DNA from: Micavibrio sp.
GTDB taxonomy: Bacteria > Pseudomonadota > Alphaproteobacteria > UBA9219
DNA length: 60,763 nt
Assembly (NCBI GenBank): GCA_020718105.1
Contig: DYDA01000012.1
Span: forward strand, 1 to 60,763
Direction: 5' to 3'
A model generated the notes under the pieces. That model ran no database searches. It had not been told where the DNA came from and was given only the letters and a program-made list of their open reading frames with translations. Shown here piece after piece: positions 26,624 through 33,360 of the stretch. Position numbers and translations under genes: made by a program. How positions within the stretch are numbered: the first letter of the stretch is position 1; every line of letters starts with the position of its first letter.

Positions 26624-27532
26624 ATGAAAAAGACGGAAACGCCTGTAACCCATGCGGGGTTTGTCGCCATTCTTGGTGCGCCAAACGCGGGGAAGTCAAC
26701 GCTTCTCAACCAATTGTTGGGTGAGAAGCTCTCCATCGTTACGCGTAAGGCTCAAACAACGCGCATGCGCGTTCTTGGGTTGATGACCGAGGGCGACACG
26801 CAAATTGGCATGATCGATACGCCCGGTCTTTTTCAACCGAAAAGCAAGTTAGAGCGCGCGATGGTGCAGACGGCGTGGGACAGCCTTGAGGGAGCCGATC
26901 TTGTCTTATTGATTGTTGATGCGGCCTCGCGTCAGCCGGATGCGAAGGTTGAGGCGATTATCGAAGAGCTGACCCGTCGCCAGCAAAAGGCGACGCTGAT
27001 TTTGAACAAAGTGGACAAGGTCAGGGTTGAAAAGCTTTTGCCGTTGGCTGAGCGTTTGCACGATACGGCGATGTTTGACGAAGTCTTTATGCTCTCGGCG
27101 CTGAACGGCGATGGCGTGGAAAAGCTTAAGGCTAAACTTTTCGCCGCGATGCCCGAAGGGCCTTGGCACTTTCCGGAAGACCAGTTGACGGATGTGTCTG
27201 AGCGCCTTTTGGCCGCCGAGATCACGCGCGAAAAATTGTTTGAACAAATCCATGATGAGCTGCCTTATGGCGCGGCTGTTGTTCCCGAAAGTTGGGAGGA
27301 ACGCAAGGATGGCTCAGTTGTGATCCGTCAGACAATCTTGGTCACAAAGCCAACGCATCGTGCGATGGTTTTGGGTAAAAACGGTTCACGCATTAAGGAA
27401 ATAGGCTCTGCCGCTCGCATCGATTTGGTCGAGCAATTAGGGCGTCCCGTTCATTTATTCCTAGAGGTCAAAGCCGACGAACGCTGGCAAGAGCGCGGCG
27501 AGTTCTATCGTCTTTTTGGATTGCAGGGATGA
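26624..27532 (+). CDS. era: GTPase Era (ribosome assembly)
   Basis: 302 residues. G1 is GAPNAGKST (18-26), G2 lies around KAQTTR, G3 is DTPG (65-68) and G4 is NKVD. The C-terminal KH domain has VLGKNGSRIKEIGSAARIDLVEQLG, which binds the 3' end of 16S rRNA. Era is needed for 30S maturation. The ATG has AGGAAA a few bases upstream. The usual upstream partner rnc is not next to it. Right after the stop a G/C run (GGGGGGGCGCCCCC at 27533-27546) followed by TTGCTTTT may act as a weak terminator. Confidence 0.98.
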   Translation: MKKTETPVTHAGFVAILGAPNAGKSTLLNQLLGEKLSIVTRKAQTTRMRVLGLMTEGDTQIGMIDTPGLFQPKSKLERAMVQTAWDSLEGADLVLLIVDAASRQPDAKVEAIIEELTRRQQKATLILNKVDKVRVEKLLPLAERLHDTAMFDEVFMLSALNGDGVEKLKAKLFAAMPEGPWHFPEDQLTDVSERLLAAEITREKLFEQIHDELPYGAAVVPESWEERKDGSVVIRQTILVTKPTHRAMVLGKNGSRIKEIGSAARIDLVEQLGRPVHLFLEVKADERWQERGEFYRLFGLQG

Positions 27533-27552
27533 GGGGGGGCGCCCCCTTGCTT

Positions 27553-27822
27553 TTATTTCAGCGCGGTTAATCGCGATTGTGCTACGGCTATTTGCTTTTC
27601 AAGCAAAGAGATTTCTTCATCCCGCGATAAAGCTTCTTGTCCGCGCCCCTTGCCTTGGCGGTTGCAACGGCCACGTCCCTGCCCAAGACCTTTGTCTTGG
27701 CAACGTCCGCCACCGCCTTGGCCTTGTGGAGATTGCGTTGCGTTGTCCGTAATCTGGCATCCGCCGCGACCACGTCCCATCGGCCCTGTTCCCAGTGGCC
27801 CTGTTTTATCCATTAATGGCAT
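27553..27822 (-). CDS. DUF5320 family Gly/Arg-rich small protein
   Basis: 89 residues beginning MPLMDKTGPLGTGPMGRGRGGC, the typical DUF5320 opening (P-x-G-D/T-x-x-G-P-x-G-x-G-P-M-T/G-G-R-G-x-G-x-C). A Gly/Gln/Arg-rich low-complexity middle with Cys residues follows, then a short C-terminal helix (RDEEISLLEKQIAVAQSRLTAL). Such proteins are usually encoded beside UPF0251/DUF134 regulators and NifX/NifB-type dinitrogenase-cofactor-like proteins; their function is not established, and metal handling has been suggested. Its start overlaps the DUF134 stop by 10 bases, so the two form one unit. No NifX-like gene is in this window. Confidence 0.8.
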   Translation of the reverse strand: MPLMDKTGPLGTGPMGRGRGGCQITDNATQSPQGQGGGGRCQDKGLGQGRGRCNRQGKGRGQEALSRDEEISLLEKQIAVAQSRLTALK

Positions 27823-28154
27823 TGTTTATTCCTTCCTTTGTTTTCGATCGGTGTTGCTTCGTTATCAAGAGCGAAATGGCCGCCCTCAATTCTCAGCGCA
27901 GCGCCTTCAACCAACGCTGTCGCTACGGCCTTTCGCGCTTCGGCTAAGATGCGTGAAAAAGTCGAACGGGATACGTTCATAAGAGCCGCGGCAGATTCAT
28001 GATCCATCTCTTTAATGTCTGCCAGTGAAAGAGCCTCAAGCTCTTCTTCCTTTAAACAAACAACGCGCAGTTGCCTAACAGGAACCCCTTGAGGCTTGTA
28101 AAAGCGAGATACGGGGCTAAGGCTAATGCGCCTGCATTTTCTTGGTCTTGCCAT
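27813..28154 (-). CDS. DUF134/UPF0251 DNA-binding protein
   Basis: 113 residues. The N-terminal MARPRKCRRI is the UPF0251 signature. FKP-like YKPQGVPVRQLRVVCLKEEELEALSLADIKEMDHESAAALMNVSRSTFSRILAEARKAVATALVEG is a sigma-70 region-4-like helix-turn-helix typical of the family. It is presumed to be a transcription factor. Immediately upstream lies a perfect 8-bp inverted repeat (28171-28192) overlapping a promoter-like sequence, so it probably regulates itself and the DUF5320 partner. It is divergent from the deaminase gene, 165 bases away. Confidence 0.88.
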   Translation of the reverse strand: MARPRKCRRISLSPVSRFYKPQGVPVRQLRVVCLKEEELEALSLADIKEMDHESAAALMNVSRSTFSRILAEARKAVATALVEGAALRIEGGHFALDNEATPIENKGRNKQCH

Positions 28155-28170
28155 GAATTTTTCGCAACCT

Positions 28171-28192
28171 GTTATGAGCGTGATCTCATAAC
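28171..28192 (-). promoter_or_regulatory. Palindromic operator upstream of the DUF134 gene
   Basis: GTTATGAG, six bases (CGTGAT), CTCATAAC: a perfect 8-bp inverted repeat, centred about 28 bases before the DUF134 ATG. It lies directly downstream of a minus-strand promoter candidate, so it would cover the transcription start. This is the classical position for autorepression. A looser half-site-like TTCATAATGG lies at about 28230-28239, toward the divergent deaminase gene. Confidence 0.65.
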
Positions 28193-28221
28193 AACATAAG
28201 CTGATTAAGAAAGGGCGTCAA
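28193..28221 (-). promoter_or_regulatory. Predicted promoter of the DUF134-DUF5320 pair
   Basis: On the minus strand, TTGACG (complement of 28216-28221) is followed after exactly 17 bases by TATGTT (complement of 28193-28198). The -35 matches the sigma-70 consensus at 5 of 6 positions and the -10 at 4 of 6. The predicted transcription start, near 28186, falls inside the palindrome at 28171-28192. Confidence 0.6.
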
Positions 28222-28319
28222 GACAATTATGCACAAGCGTTCATAATGGCTCTAGCCCGTTAATAAATTTGTAAAAGCCTTGGGTCTATACTGTTTGTCC
28301 CCTTGAAGAACGGTGGTTT

Positions 28320-28826
28320 ATGGATAAAGTGAAACAAAAAGAACAACAAGTTGATCATGCCGCGTGGTTAAAAAAAGCCTTGGCCTTTAGTCACGGTGAT
28401 CCGGCGCAGGGTGGAAGCCCTCATCCGATGGTGAAGGTTGGCGCGATCCTTGTCGGAGCCGATGGCCAAGAAATCTCACGCGCCTCTAACCGTTTTGCTC
28501 ATGGCGTCGATCAAAACGCGCCAGAGCGTTATGTGGATGGCTCGCGCTCTCTTTGGATTAATTGCGCCGAGCAACTGGCGATTATCGGCGCTGTGCGAAA
28601 GCAAGCCAGCCTAAAAGGGGCGCGGCTTTATGTGACGCTTGCGCCTTGTGCTGTTTGCGCGGGGCTCATTGCTGAATGTGGAATTCGCGAGGTCATCGTG
28701 CCCAAGGATTCCGATCACGCCCATGGCCGCCTTAAAGCGAAATGGAAAAAGAGCATTTCTATTGGTCAAACAAAACTTCAAGAGGCCGGCGTTATCGTGA
28801 CATTGATCGATGGGGTTGAGGTGTAG
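28320..28826 (+). CDS. Cytidine/deoxycytidylate deaminase-like zinc protein with CAE motif
   Basis: 168 residues with the layout of dCMP deaminases: SNRFAHGV, then the zinc/catalytic motif, a spacer, then PCAVC (109-113) in LYVTLAPCAVCAGLIAECGIREVIVP. The first zinc ligand, normally His in HAE of dCMP, tRNA and riboflavin deaminases, is here Cys: NCAEQ with Cys82 and catalytic Glu84. Cys at this site is usual for cytidine deaminases (CDA), so zinc binding should still work, but the combination with a dCMP-deaminase-like frame is uncommon. The likely reaction is hydrolytic deamination of a cytosine nucleoside or nucleotide. It is monocistronic, starting with an ATG after GGTGGTTT. A TATACT at 28287-28292 may be its -10. 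Confidence 0.75.
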   Translation: MDKVKQKEQQVDHAAWLKKALAFSHGDPAQGGSPHPMVKVGAILVGADGQEISRASNRFAHGVDQNAPERYVDGSRSLWINCAEQLAIIGAVRKQASLKGARLYVTLAPCAVCAGLIAECGIREVIVPKDSDHAHGRLKAKWKKSISIGQTKLQEAGVIVTLIDGVEV

Positions 28827-28841
28827 CGTTTCAGTCGTCCC

Positions 28842-29168
28842 CTAATGCAAAAGGCGGGGGATGGTGGATGGGTTGATGTCGCGTTCGGTCATCTCTAACC
28901 GGCCATCTAAATGATTGATGTCTTGCCTCATGCGAAGGGTGGCTGCTGTCAGCGTCTCTAGCCTTTGCTCATAATGGTGTTGCTGACGTTCAAGAGAATC
29001 GAGCGTATCGCTGAGCCGCCTTGTGGTTTTGATTTGCTGGCTGACGGATTCGCCAAGAGCAACGGCCAACGTCTCGCGGAGTTTCTTCAACCATAAAATA
29101 GCAACAACGACGAAAGCGCAAGCGGCTGCACCCGTCGAGATCACAAAAACAAGCCCCCAAAGCGACAT
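28842..29168 (-). CDS. Small single-pass membrane protein with coiled coil, unknown
   Basis: 108 residues from the ATG at 29168 (an in-frame ATG at 29180 would add four). Residues 2-25 form one hydrophobic helix (LWGLVFVISTGAAACAFVVVAILWL), followed by a basic junction KKLRE and a long heptad-patterned helix (about 45-95: TRRLSDTLDSLERQQHHYEQRLETL...MRQDINHLDGRLEM). I do not recognise the family. Topology suggests an inner-membrane anchor with a cytoplasmic coiled coil. The upstream gap to the gene at 29302 is 133 bases, so both could share a bidirectional promoter region. Confidence 0.6.
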   Translation of the reverse strand: MSLWGLVFVISTGAAACAFVVVAILWLKKLRETLAVALGESVSQQIKTTRRLSDTLDSLERQQHHYEQRLETLTAATLRMRQDINHLDGRLEMTERDINPSTIPRLLH

Positions 29169-29301
29169 GATAAGCCCCACTTTTGAAGCGATGAAGATAG
29201 CACGTTTTGGTTTTAAACACCATGACGCAAAAAATCCTTACCGTATCTTAGGAATTAAGAGATAAACTGCGCTGGATCGGATCGCGTTAAAGGAGAAAGA
29301 A

Positions 29302-29658
29302 ATGTCGGAGCAATATCTTACAGCCAAAATTCATGAGGCGCTTAAAGCGACGAGCGGCGATAAAAAGGATGCGCAAAAGTTGCTGATTACATGGGCTGTG
29401 CGCGATCAGGCTCTTTTGCTTGGCCTTGCTAAACCGCATCTGAAAGAGCTGGCTGCCGTGCATATTGATCAAGTGTCGCGTGAGACGAAAAAGGGAAAAG
29501 CCGCGCCGATGCTCAGCAAGGAAGACGTTGAAACGCTCCTTCATAGCCATACGAAAGGCGAGAAACGCTCTGCCGTTAAAGTCCCGCCGCCTAAGACCTC
29601 TTTGCGGCAAGCCTCGGTTATGCACCAAATCGTTGCGGCGTTTAAAGGAAAGAAATAA
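29302..29658 (+). CDS. Conserved-looking small protein, unknown function
   Basis: 118 residues, charged and mostly helical, with no signal peptide or membrane helix. AAAGGAGAAAG lies just before the ATG, a strong Shine-Dalgarno site, which supports a real gene. The N-terminal half (YLTAKIHEALKATSGDKKDAQKLLITWAVRDQALLLGLAKPHLKELAAVHIDQV) looks like a compact helical domain; the C-terminal half is Lys/Pro-rich and ends MHQIVAAFKGKK. The pattern resembles small alphaproteobacterial proteins of unknown role, but I cannot assign a family. It is followed by a 408-base gap with DnaA-box-like sites. Confidence 0.65.
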   Translation: MSEQYLTAKIHEALKATSGDKKDAQKLLITWAVRDQALLLGLAKPHLKELAAVHIDQVSRETKKGKAAPMLSKEDVETLLHSHTKGEKRSAVKVPPPKTSLRQASVMHQIVAAFKGKK

Positions 29659-29744
29659 GAGAATTTTCTTTACCGTTTGCCAACTCTTGACGAGTGATCC
29701 TCCTTCTAATCTTAAAATCGCCATGTTTTGACTTCTCATCTTCC

Positions 29745-29778
29745 TTATCCCCAAAGCTGTGGATAAGTCTGTGGCTAA
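29745..29778. promoter_or_regulatory. Cluster of DnaA-box-like sequences
   Basis: TTATCCCCA (29745-29753), TGTGGATAA (29758-29766, a perfect DnaA box in reverse orientation) and TGTGGCTAA (29770-29778, one mismatch) lie within 34 bases. They are followed by a G-rich stretch and then moderately AT-rich DNA to about 29935. The gap 29659-30066 contains no gene I can support. DnaA boxes this dense occur at replication origins and at some DnaA-regulated promoters. No usual alphaproteobacterial oriC neighbour (hemE, dnaA, parAB, gidA) is in the window, so an origin is only a possibility. Confidence 0.5.
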
Positions 29779-30066
29779 CTGGGGGAGGGAGGGGCATAAG
29801 GGCGATAAAACCTAGGATTCCCTATTGTTGCCTATTTTTCAGGCAAATCGTGCAACATGTTGAAATGCATTAATGATTTTGTAGTCTATGGTGTGTTGGC
29901 TCTGTTTTCTGACGGAACAAAGGGAAAGCATGCCTTTTTTAAGGCAGATGTGAACAAAAGCGGCTTTGGCTGCACAGGATTCTTTTCAGAGTCAAGAGAC
30001 ATAAAAGCGTATTCCTGCCCATAATGGTTAGGTTCTTTTCCAAAAATGGGAGGACAAAAAAGATTT

Positions 30067-30750
30067 TCAAGAATCAGCGCTTGTTATTGTTCCCGTGATT
30101 CCCTCTGGCTCTATCAGGGCGAGAAAGTGACGTATTAAATCTGCCCCTTCTGTTGGTTTTTGAGACGGCGTTGCGGCGATCAGCGCATCAAAATGCGCTT
30201 GCGATTGGCGTTCATTCTTCAGCGTAGGGCCAAGGGCAAGGCCGTTGATCCTTGCGTGTGGGGCATAGCGCTGTGCCAATGCGGGAAGTTTTTCTTCCAT
30301 CATCCTGCGGCTTTGGGCATAGGCGCTCATAAAAAGGGGGATGGGGGTGGAGTCCAAAATCTGCACAATCGCGCCTTTAGTGCCTTGTGGGAGTTGCTCC
30401 AGAAAAGCAGCATTTAAAGCCAATGGCGCATCGATGTTTACGGCGCGGTGACGCACGCCATCGGGATCCTCGGTATCATGGATGAACAGGCTGGCATTGT
30501 GGATCAGCGTGGTGAGCGGCGGCGCGTCCTTAATGGGGATAAGCAGCGCAACCTCGTCCGTCTTTTCCAAATCGGCTTGCGCCAGAAAGACGGCGCGCCC
30601 CAGCGCAGTGATTTCTTGCGCCAGCGTTTCAGCTTCTGCTTTCGACGTGTTGTAATGGATCGTAACGTCCCATCCGTTTTGAGCCAAGCCCAACGCAAGG
30701 CTTCGTCCTATGCGCTTGCCCGCGCCGGTGATCAGGACGTGGCGATTCAT
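30067..30750 (-). CDS. Short-chain dehydrogenase/reductase, pteridine-reductase-like, atypical active site
   Basis: 227 residues. The N-terminal TGAGKRIGRSLA (8-19) is the TGxxxRIG variant seen in pteridine reductases and FolM, which bind NADPH. NAS at 85-87 replaces NAG, also usual in that group. The catalytic Tyr is present in YAQSR (144-148), but the expected Lys (YxxxK) is Arg148. FolM-type enzymes reduce dihydrobiopterin/dihydromonapterin. With the Lys changed and a short C-terminus, activity is uncertain. Its ATG abuts the trmJ stop (1-base spacing), so it is cotranscribed with trmJ. Confidence 0.75.
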   Translation of the reverse strand: MNRHVLITGAGKRIGRSLALGLAQNGWDVTIHYNTSKAEAETLAQEITALGRAVFLAQADLEKTDEVALLIPIKDAPPLTTLIHNASLFIHDTEDPDGVRHRAVNIDAPLALNAAFLEQLPQGTKGAIVQILDSTPIPLFMSAYAQSRRMMEEKLPALAQRYAPHARINGLALGPTLKNERQSQAHFDALIAATPSQKPTEGADLIRHFLALIEPEGITGTITSADS

Positions 30751-31503
30751 TTATGACTTTTTCTTGCGCTTGGGTCCATCGACCAGCGCGGATAGAACGC
30801 CATGCCATGAGCGGATTTCTTGCTCGGTCATTTCGGCGCGACCTAAGGTTGATTGTAGGTTGCGCGTTATGGTGGGGCGCATATCATCGGCTACGAAAAA
30901 GCCAGCCTTGTCCAGCTCATCTTCAAAACGGTCAAAGAATTTCTGATATTCCTCGCGCAAAGCGGGGCGGCTTTTGCCTATGCGAATACGGTTTTCGGGG
31001 GTGGCATCGTTCGCCTGATACCACTCATAGCCAATCAGCAAAACCGTTTGCGCCAGATTGAGCGACATAAAGTCGGGGTTCAGCGGAATGGTGATCTTGG
31101 CGTTCGCCAGCGCGACGTAATCGTTGATCAGGCCCATGCGTTCGGGCCCAAACAGGACGCCTACTTTCTGCCCATCAGACGTGCGCTCAATCATATCGGG
31201 AACAGCAGCGCGAGGCGTCATGATGCGGTTGACCATATCGTTGCCACGCGCCGTTGTGGCGTAAACGTAATTCAAATCCGCAATCGCGTCCTTCACCGTG
31301 TCATAGTGCTTGGCGTTTTCAAGGATATCGTCTGCGCCAGAGGAGGCTGCCATCATGCGTTGACGATGAATATCGCCCAGAGGCCACGGATCGCGAGGGC
31401 TTACGATGCGCAGTTCAGGCAGGGCGCAGTTCGCCATGGCACGCGCCGTCATGCCGATGTTTTCGACAAGCTGCGGATGAACAAGGATGATGATGGGATT
31501 CAT
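30751..31503 (-). CDS. trmJ: tRNA (cytidine/uridine-2'-O-)-methyltransferase TrmJ (SpoU family)
   Basis: 250 residues. SPOUT motif 1 is HPQLVENIGMTARAMANC, with the catalytic Arg in ARAM; motif 2 is VLFGPERMGLINDYVALANA; motif 3 is IPLNPDFMSLNLAQTVLLIGYEWY, forming the SAM-binding trefoil knot. This is the TrmJ/TrMet(Xm32) pattern, methylating the ribose of tRNA position 32. The start is unusual: the first codons (MN) are provided by an inserted palindromic element, and a second copy of the next 24 bases lies 137 bases upstream. The ancestral start was probably the ATG overlapping the upstream gene's stop at 31640. Confidence 0.93.
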   Translation of the reverse strand: MNPIIILVHPQLVENIGMTARAMANCALPELRIVSPRDPWPLGDIHRQRMMAASSGADDILENAKHYDTVKDAIADLNYVYATTARGNDMVNRIMTPRAAVPDMIERTSDGQKVGVLFGPERMGLINDYVALANAKITIPLNPDFMSLNLAQTVLLIGYEWYQANDATPENRIRIGKSRPALREEYQKFFDRFEDELDKAGFFVADDMRPTITRNLQSTLGRAEMTEQEIRSWHGVLSALVDGPKRKKKS

Positions 31504-31610
31504 GAAATGACCTGTAACACAACGGCAGTGTCATCCCCGCGAAAGCGGGGATCCCGTTTCTTTTCTAAACCAAACGGGACTCCCGCTTGCGCGGGAGTGA
31601 CGGAAAAATA
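31498..31610. repeat. Family C palindromic element inserted in the trmJ 5' end, flanked by 24-bp direct repeats
   Basis: 31474-31497 and 31611-31634 are identical 24-base direct repeats, being codons of the trmJ N-terminus (PIIILVHP). The 113 bases between contain a family C palindrome (31530-31601): GTCATCCCCGC...GCGGGGATCCCGTTT and AAACGGGACTCCCGC...GCGGGAGTGAC, two hairpins that also pair with each other. The structure reads as an insertion with target duplication, or as a tandem duplication that includes the element. The inserted DNA provides AGG and the ATG now used by trmJ. The displaced 5' copy still follows the AbrB-like gene with an ATGA overlap. Confidence 0.85.
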
Positions 31611-31639
31611 CGGATGAACAAGGATGATGATGGGGGCGG

Positions 31640-31810
31640 TCATTTGTGCTTGCAAGGTTCTTTTTGTTTTAGGGCTGTAAAGTGAAGCCCATGAGGTGTT
31701 GGCCTAATATCGAAATCATCGCCAAGCTTTACGTCGAGCCAGTCAAGGGCTTCTTGCGGAAAATTAATAAACAACTCGCCATCGGGTGTTTCTTCGATTT
31801 TTGCGCGCAT
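31640..31810 (-). CDS. Small AbrB/SpoVT-like domain protein
   Basis: 56 residues from the ATG at 31810; a longer frame starts at 31831 and overlaps cysS. The sequence ELFINFPQEALDWLDVKLGDDFDIRPTPHGLHFTAL has the AbrB-type swapped-hairpin pattern: strand, P-x-x-x-L, then lxxGDxxxixxxxxgi-x-l. Such small proteins are often antitoxins or DNA-binding regulators; no toxin gene is adjacent. Its TGA overlaps an ATG (31641-31643) that begins the displaced 5' fragment of trmJ, suggesting that it and trmJ were once translationally coupled. The start lies 5 bases after the cysS stop. Confidence 0.6.
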   Translation of the reverse strand: MRAKIEETPDGELFINFPQEALDWLDVKLGDDFDIRPTPHGLHFTALKQKEPCKHK

Positions 31811-31815
31811 TATTT

Positions 31816-33198
31816 CTACCCTCTCCGCCATGTCGTGCCTGCCGCGCTGTCCTCTAGGATCACGCCTTGCTGCGCAAGGGCGTCGCGGATGCGGTCGGAT
31901 TCGATGAAGTTCTTGGCCTTTTTGGCGGCCAGACGCGCCGCGATTTGCGCGTCAATTTCGGCATCCGAAAGGCCGCTTACCGCGCCGCCGCTCTTGAACC
32001 ATGCCTCCGCGTCCTGTTGCAAGAGGCCAAGAGCCTCACCCGCCGCAAGAAGGGCGGCTTTCAGCTCTGCTTTCGCTTCGTTCGTGGTGGCGCGGTTGAG
32101 CTCGCCCACCAGTTCATGAATATGCGCAATCGCCAGCGGTGTGTTGAGATCGTCAAGAAGGGCGGCTTCGACGGCTTCGGGTGTTGTCGCGGTGGAAGTG
32201 GGCGTGTCCTTCACATTCCGCAACGCCCCATACCATTTGTCCAGCGTCGCCTTGCATTGCGCCAAGTTATCCTTGGTGAAGTCGCAAGGCTGGCGATAGT
32301 GCGATTGAAGGAGCGACAGGCGGATTGCCTCGCCAGAGGTTTCGTCCAGCAATTCATGCACCGTAAAGAAATTGCCCAAAGACTTGGACATCTTCTCGCC
32401 ATTCACGGTCAAAAAGCCGTTATGCACCCAGTAGTTTGCCGGAGGCGCGCCATCATGGGCGCACGCGCTTTGCGCGATTTCGTTTTCATGATGCGGAAAA
32501 ATCAAATCCAGCCCGCCGCCGTGAATATCGAACGTCGTGCCCAGCAAATCATCCGCCATGGCCGAGCATTCCAAATGCCAACCCGGACGGCCATAGCCCC
32601 ACGGGCTATCCCATCCTTCGCCGCCTTCGGGCGCAGGCTTCCACAACACGAAATCGGCGGGGTCTTTTTTATACGGCGCGATTTCCACGCGGGCTCCGGC
32701 GATCAGCTCATCACGCGTGCGGCGGGAAAGTTTGCCATAATCCGCCATCGATTGAACGGAAAACAGGACGTGCCCTTCCGCCTCATACGCAAAGCCCTTG
32801 TCGATCAGCGTTTGCGTGAGCGCGATCATTGGCGCGATATAGGCCGTAGCGCGAGGCTCATGATCGGGGCGCAGCGCGTTCAAATGATCCATGTCCTGAT
32901 GGAACATTTTTGTCGTGCCAACCGTTAGCTCTTTGATGGAAACGCCGTTCTCTTTTGCGCGTGCAAGGATCTTATCATCCACGTCTGTGATGTTGCGGGC
33001 ATAGGTGACCTTGGGATAGTGGCGCTTCAAAAGGCGATACAGCGTATCAAACACCACGATAGGCCGCGCATTACCGATATGCGCAAAATCATAAACCGTG
33101 GGGCCGCAGACATACATGCGAACATTATTCGCATCAATGGGGGTGAACACTTCCTTGGTGCGGGAGAGGGTGTTGTAAAGGTGGAGGGTGGTGGTCAT
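31816..33198 (-). CDS. cysS: Cysteinyl-tRNA synthetase
   Basis: 460 residues from the ATG at 33198, which has GGAAGG 6 bases upstream; the frame extends to 33213, but that ATG would sit inside the Shine-Dalgarno site. Class I signatures: HIGN at 40-43 in YVCGPTVYDFAHIGNARP (Cys31 is a zinc ligand) and KMSKS in NGEKMSKSLGNFFTV. Other zinc ligands lie in GWHLECSAM and HHENEIAQS. It charges tRNA-Cys. It is monocistronic or shares a transcript with the AbrB-like gene and trmJ downstream. A family B repeat separates it from gltX. Confidence 0.98.
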   Translation of the reverse strand: MTTTLHLYNTLSRTKEVFTPIDANNVRMYVCGPTVYDFAHIGNARPIVVFDTLYRLLKRHYPKVTYARNITDVDDKILARAKENGVSIKELTVGTTKMFHQDMDHLNALRPDHEPRATAYIAPMIALTQTLIDKGFAYEAEGHVLFSVQSMADYGKLSRRTRDELIAGARVEIAPYKKDPADFVLWKPAPEGGEGWDSPWGYGRPGWHLECSAMADDLLGTTFDIHGGGLDLIFPHHENEIAQSACAHDGAPPANYWVHNGFLTVNGEKMSKSLGNFFTVHELLDETSGEAIRLSLLQSHYRQPCDFTKDNLAQCKATLDKWYGALRNVKDTPTSTATTPEAVEAALLDDLNTPLAIAHIHELVGELNRATTNEAKAELKAALLAAGEALGLLQQDAEAWFKSGGAVSGLSDAEIDAQIAARLAAKKAKNFIESDRIRDALAQQGVILEDSAAGTTWRRG

Positions 33199-33222
33199 GA
33201 GTTTTCCTTCCAATTATAAACC

Positions 33223-33351
33223 GTCATTGCGAGGAGGCCGTTAGGCCGACGTGGCAATCCAGGCTGCCGAGCGTCTGCGAGGCTGATGAGTTACATGCGC
33301 CACGGACGTGGCGCAGCTGGATCGCCACGTCGCTGCGCTCCTCGCGATGAC
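33223..33351. repeat. Palindromic repeat, family B copy 2
   Basis: GTCATTGCGAGGAGGCCG at the left, CTCCTCGCGATGAC at the right. GTGGCAATCCAG and CTGGATCGCCAC make the next pair, and GCGCCACGGACGTGGCGC is the central hairpin. The centre also keeps GAGCGTCTGCGAGGC, which is shared with copy 1 at 12771-12893. It fills the gap between gltX and cysS, both on the minus strand. Confidence 0.9.
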
Positions 33352-33360
33352 GGGAAAATG

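Noticed and set aside
31867-32928. 353-residue open frame opposite cysS
   Set aside because: Antisense shadow of cysS with no ribosome site and no recognisable domain.
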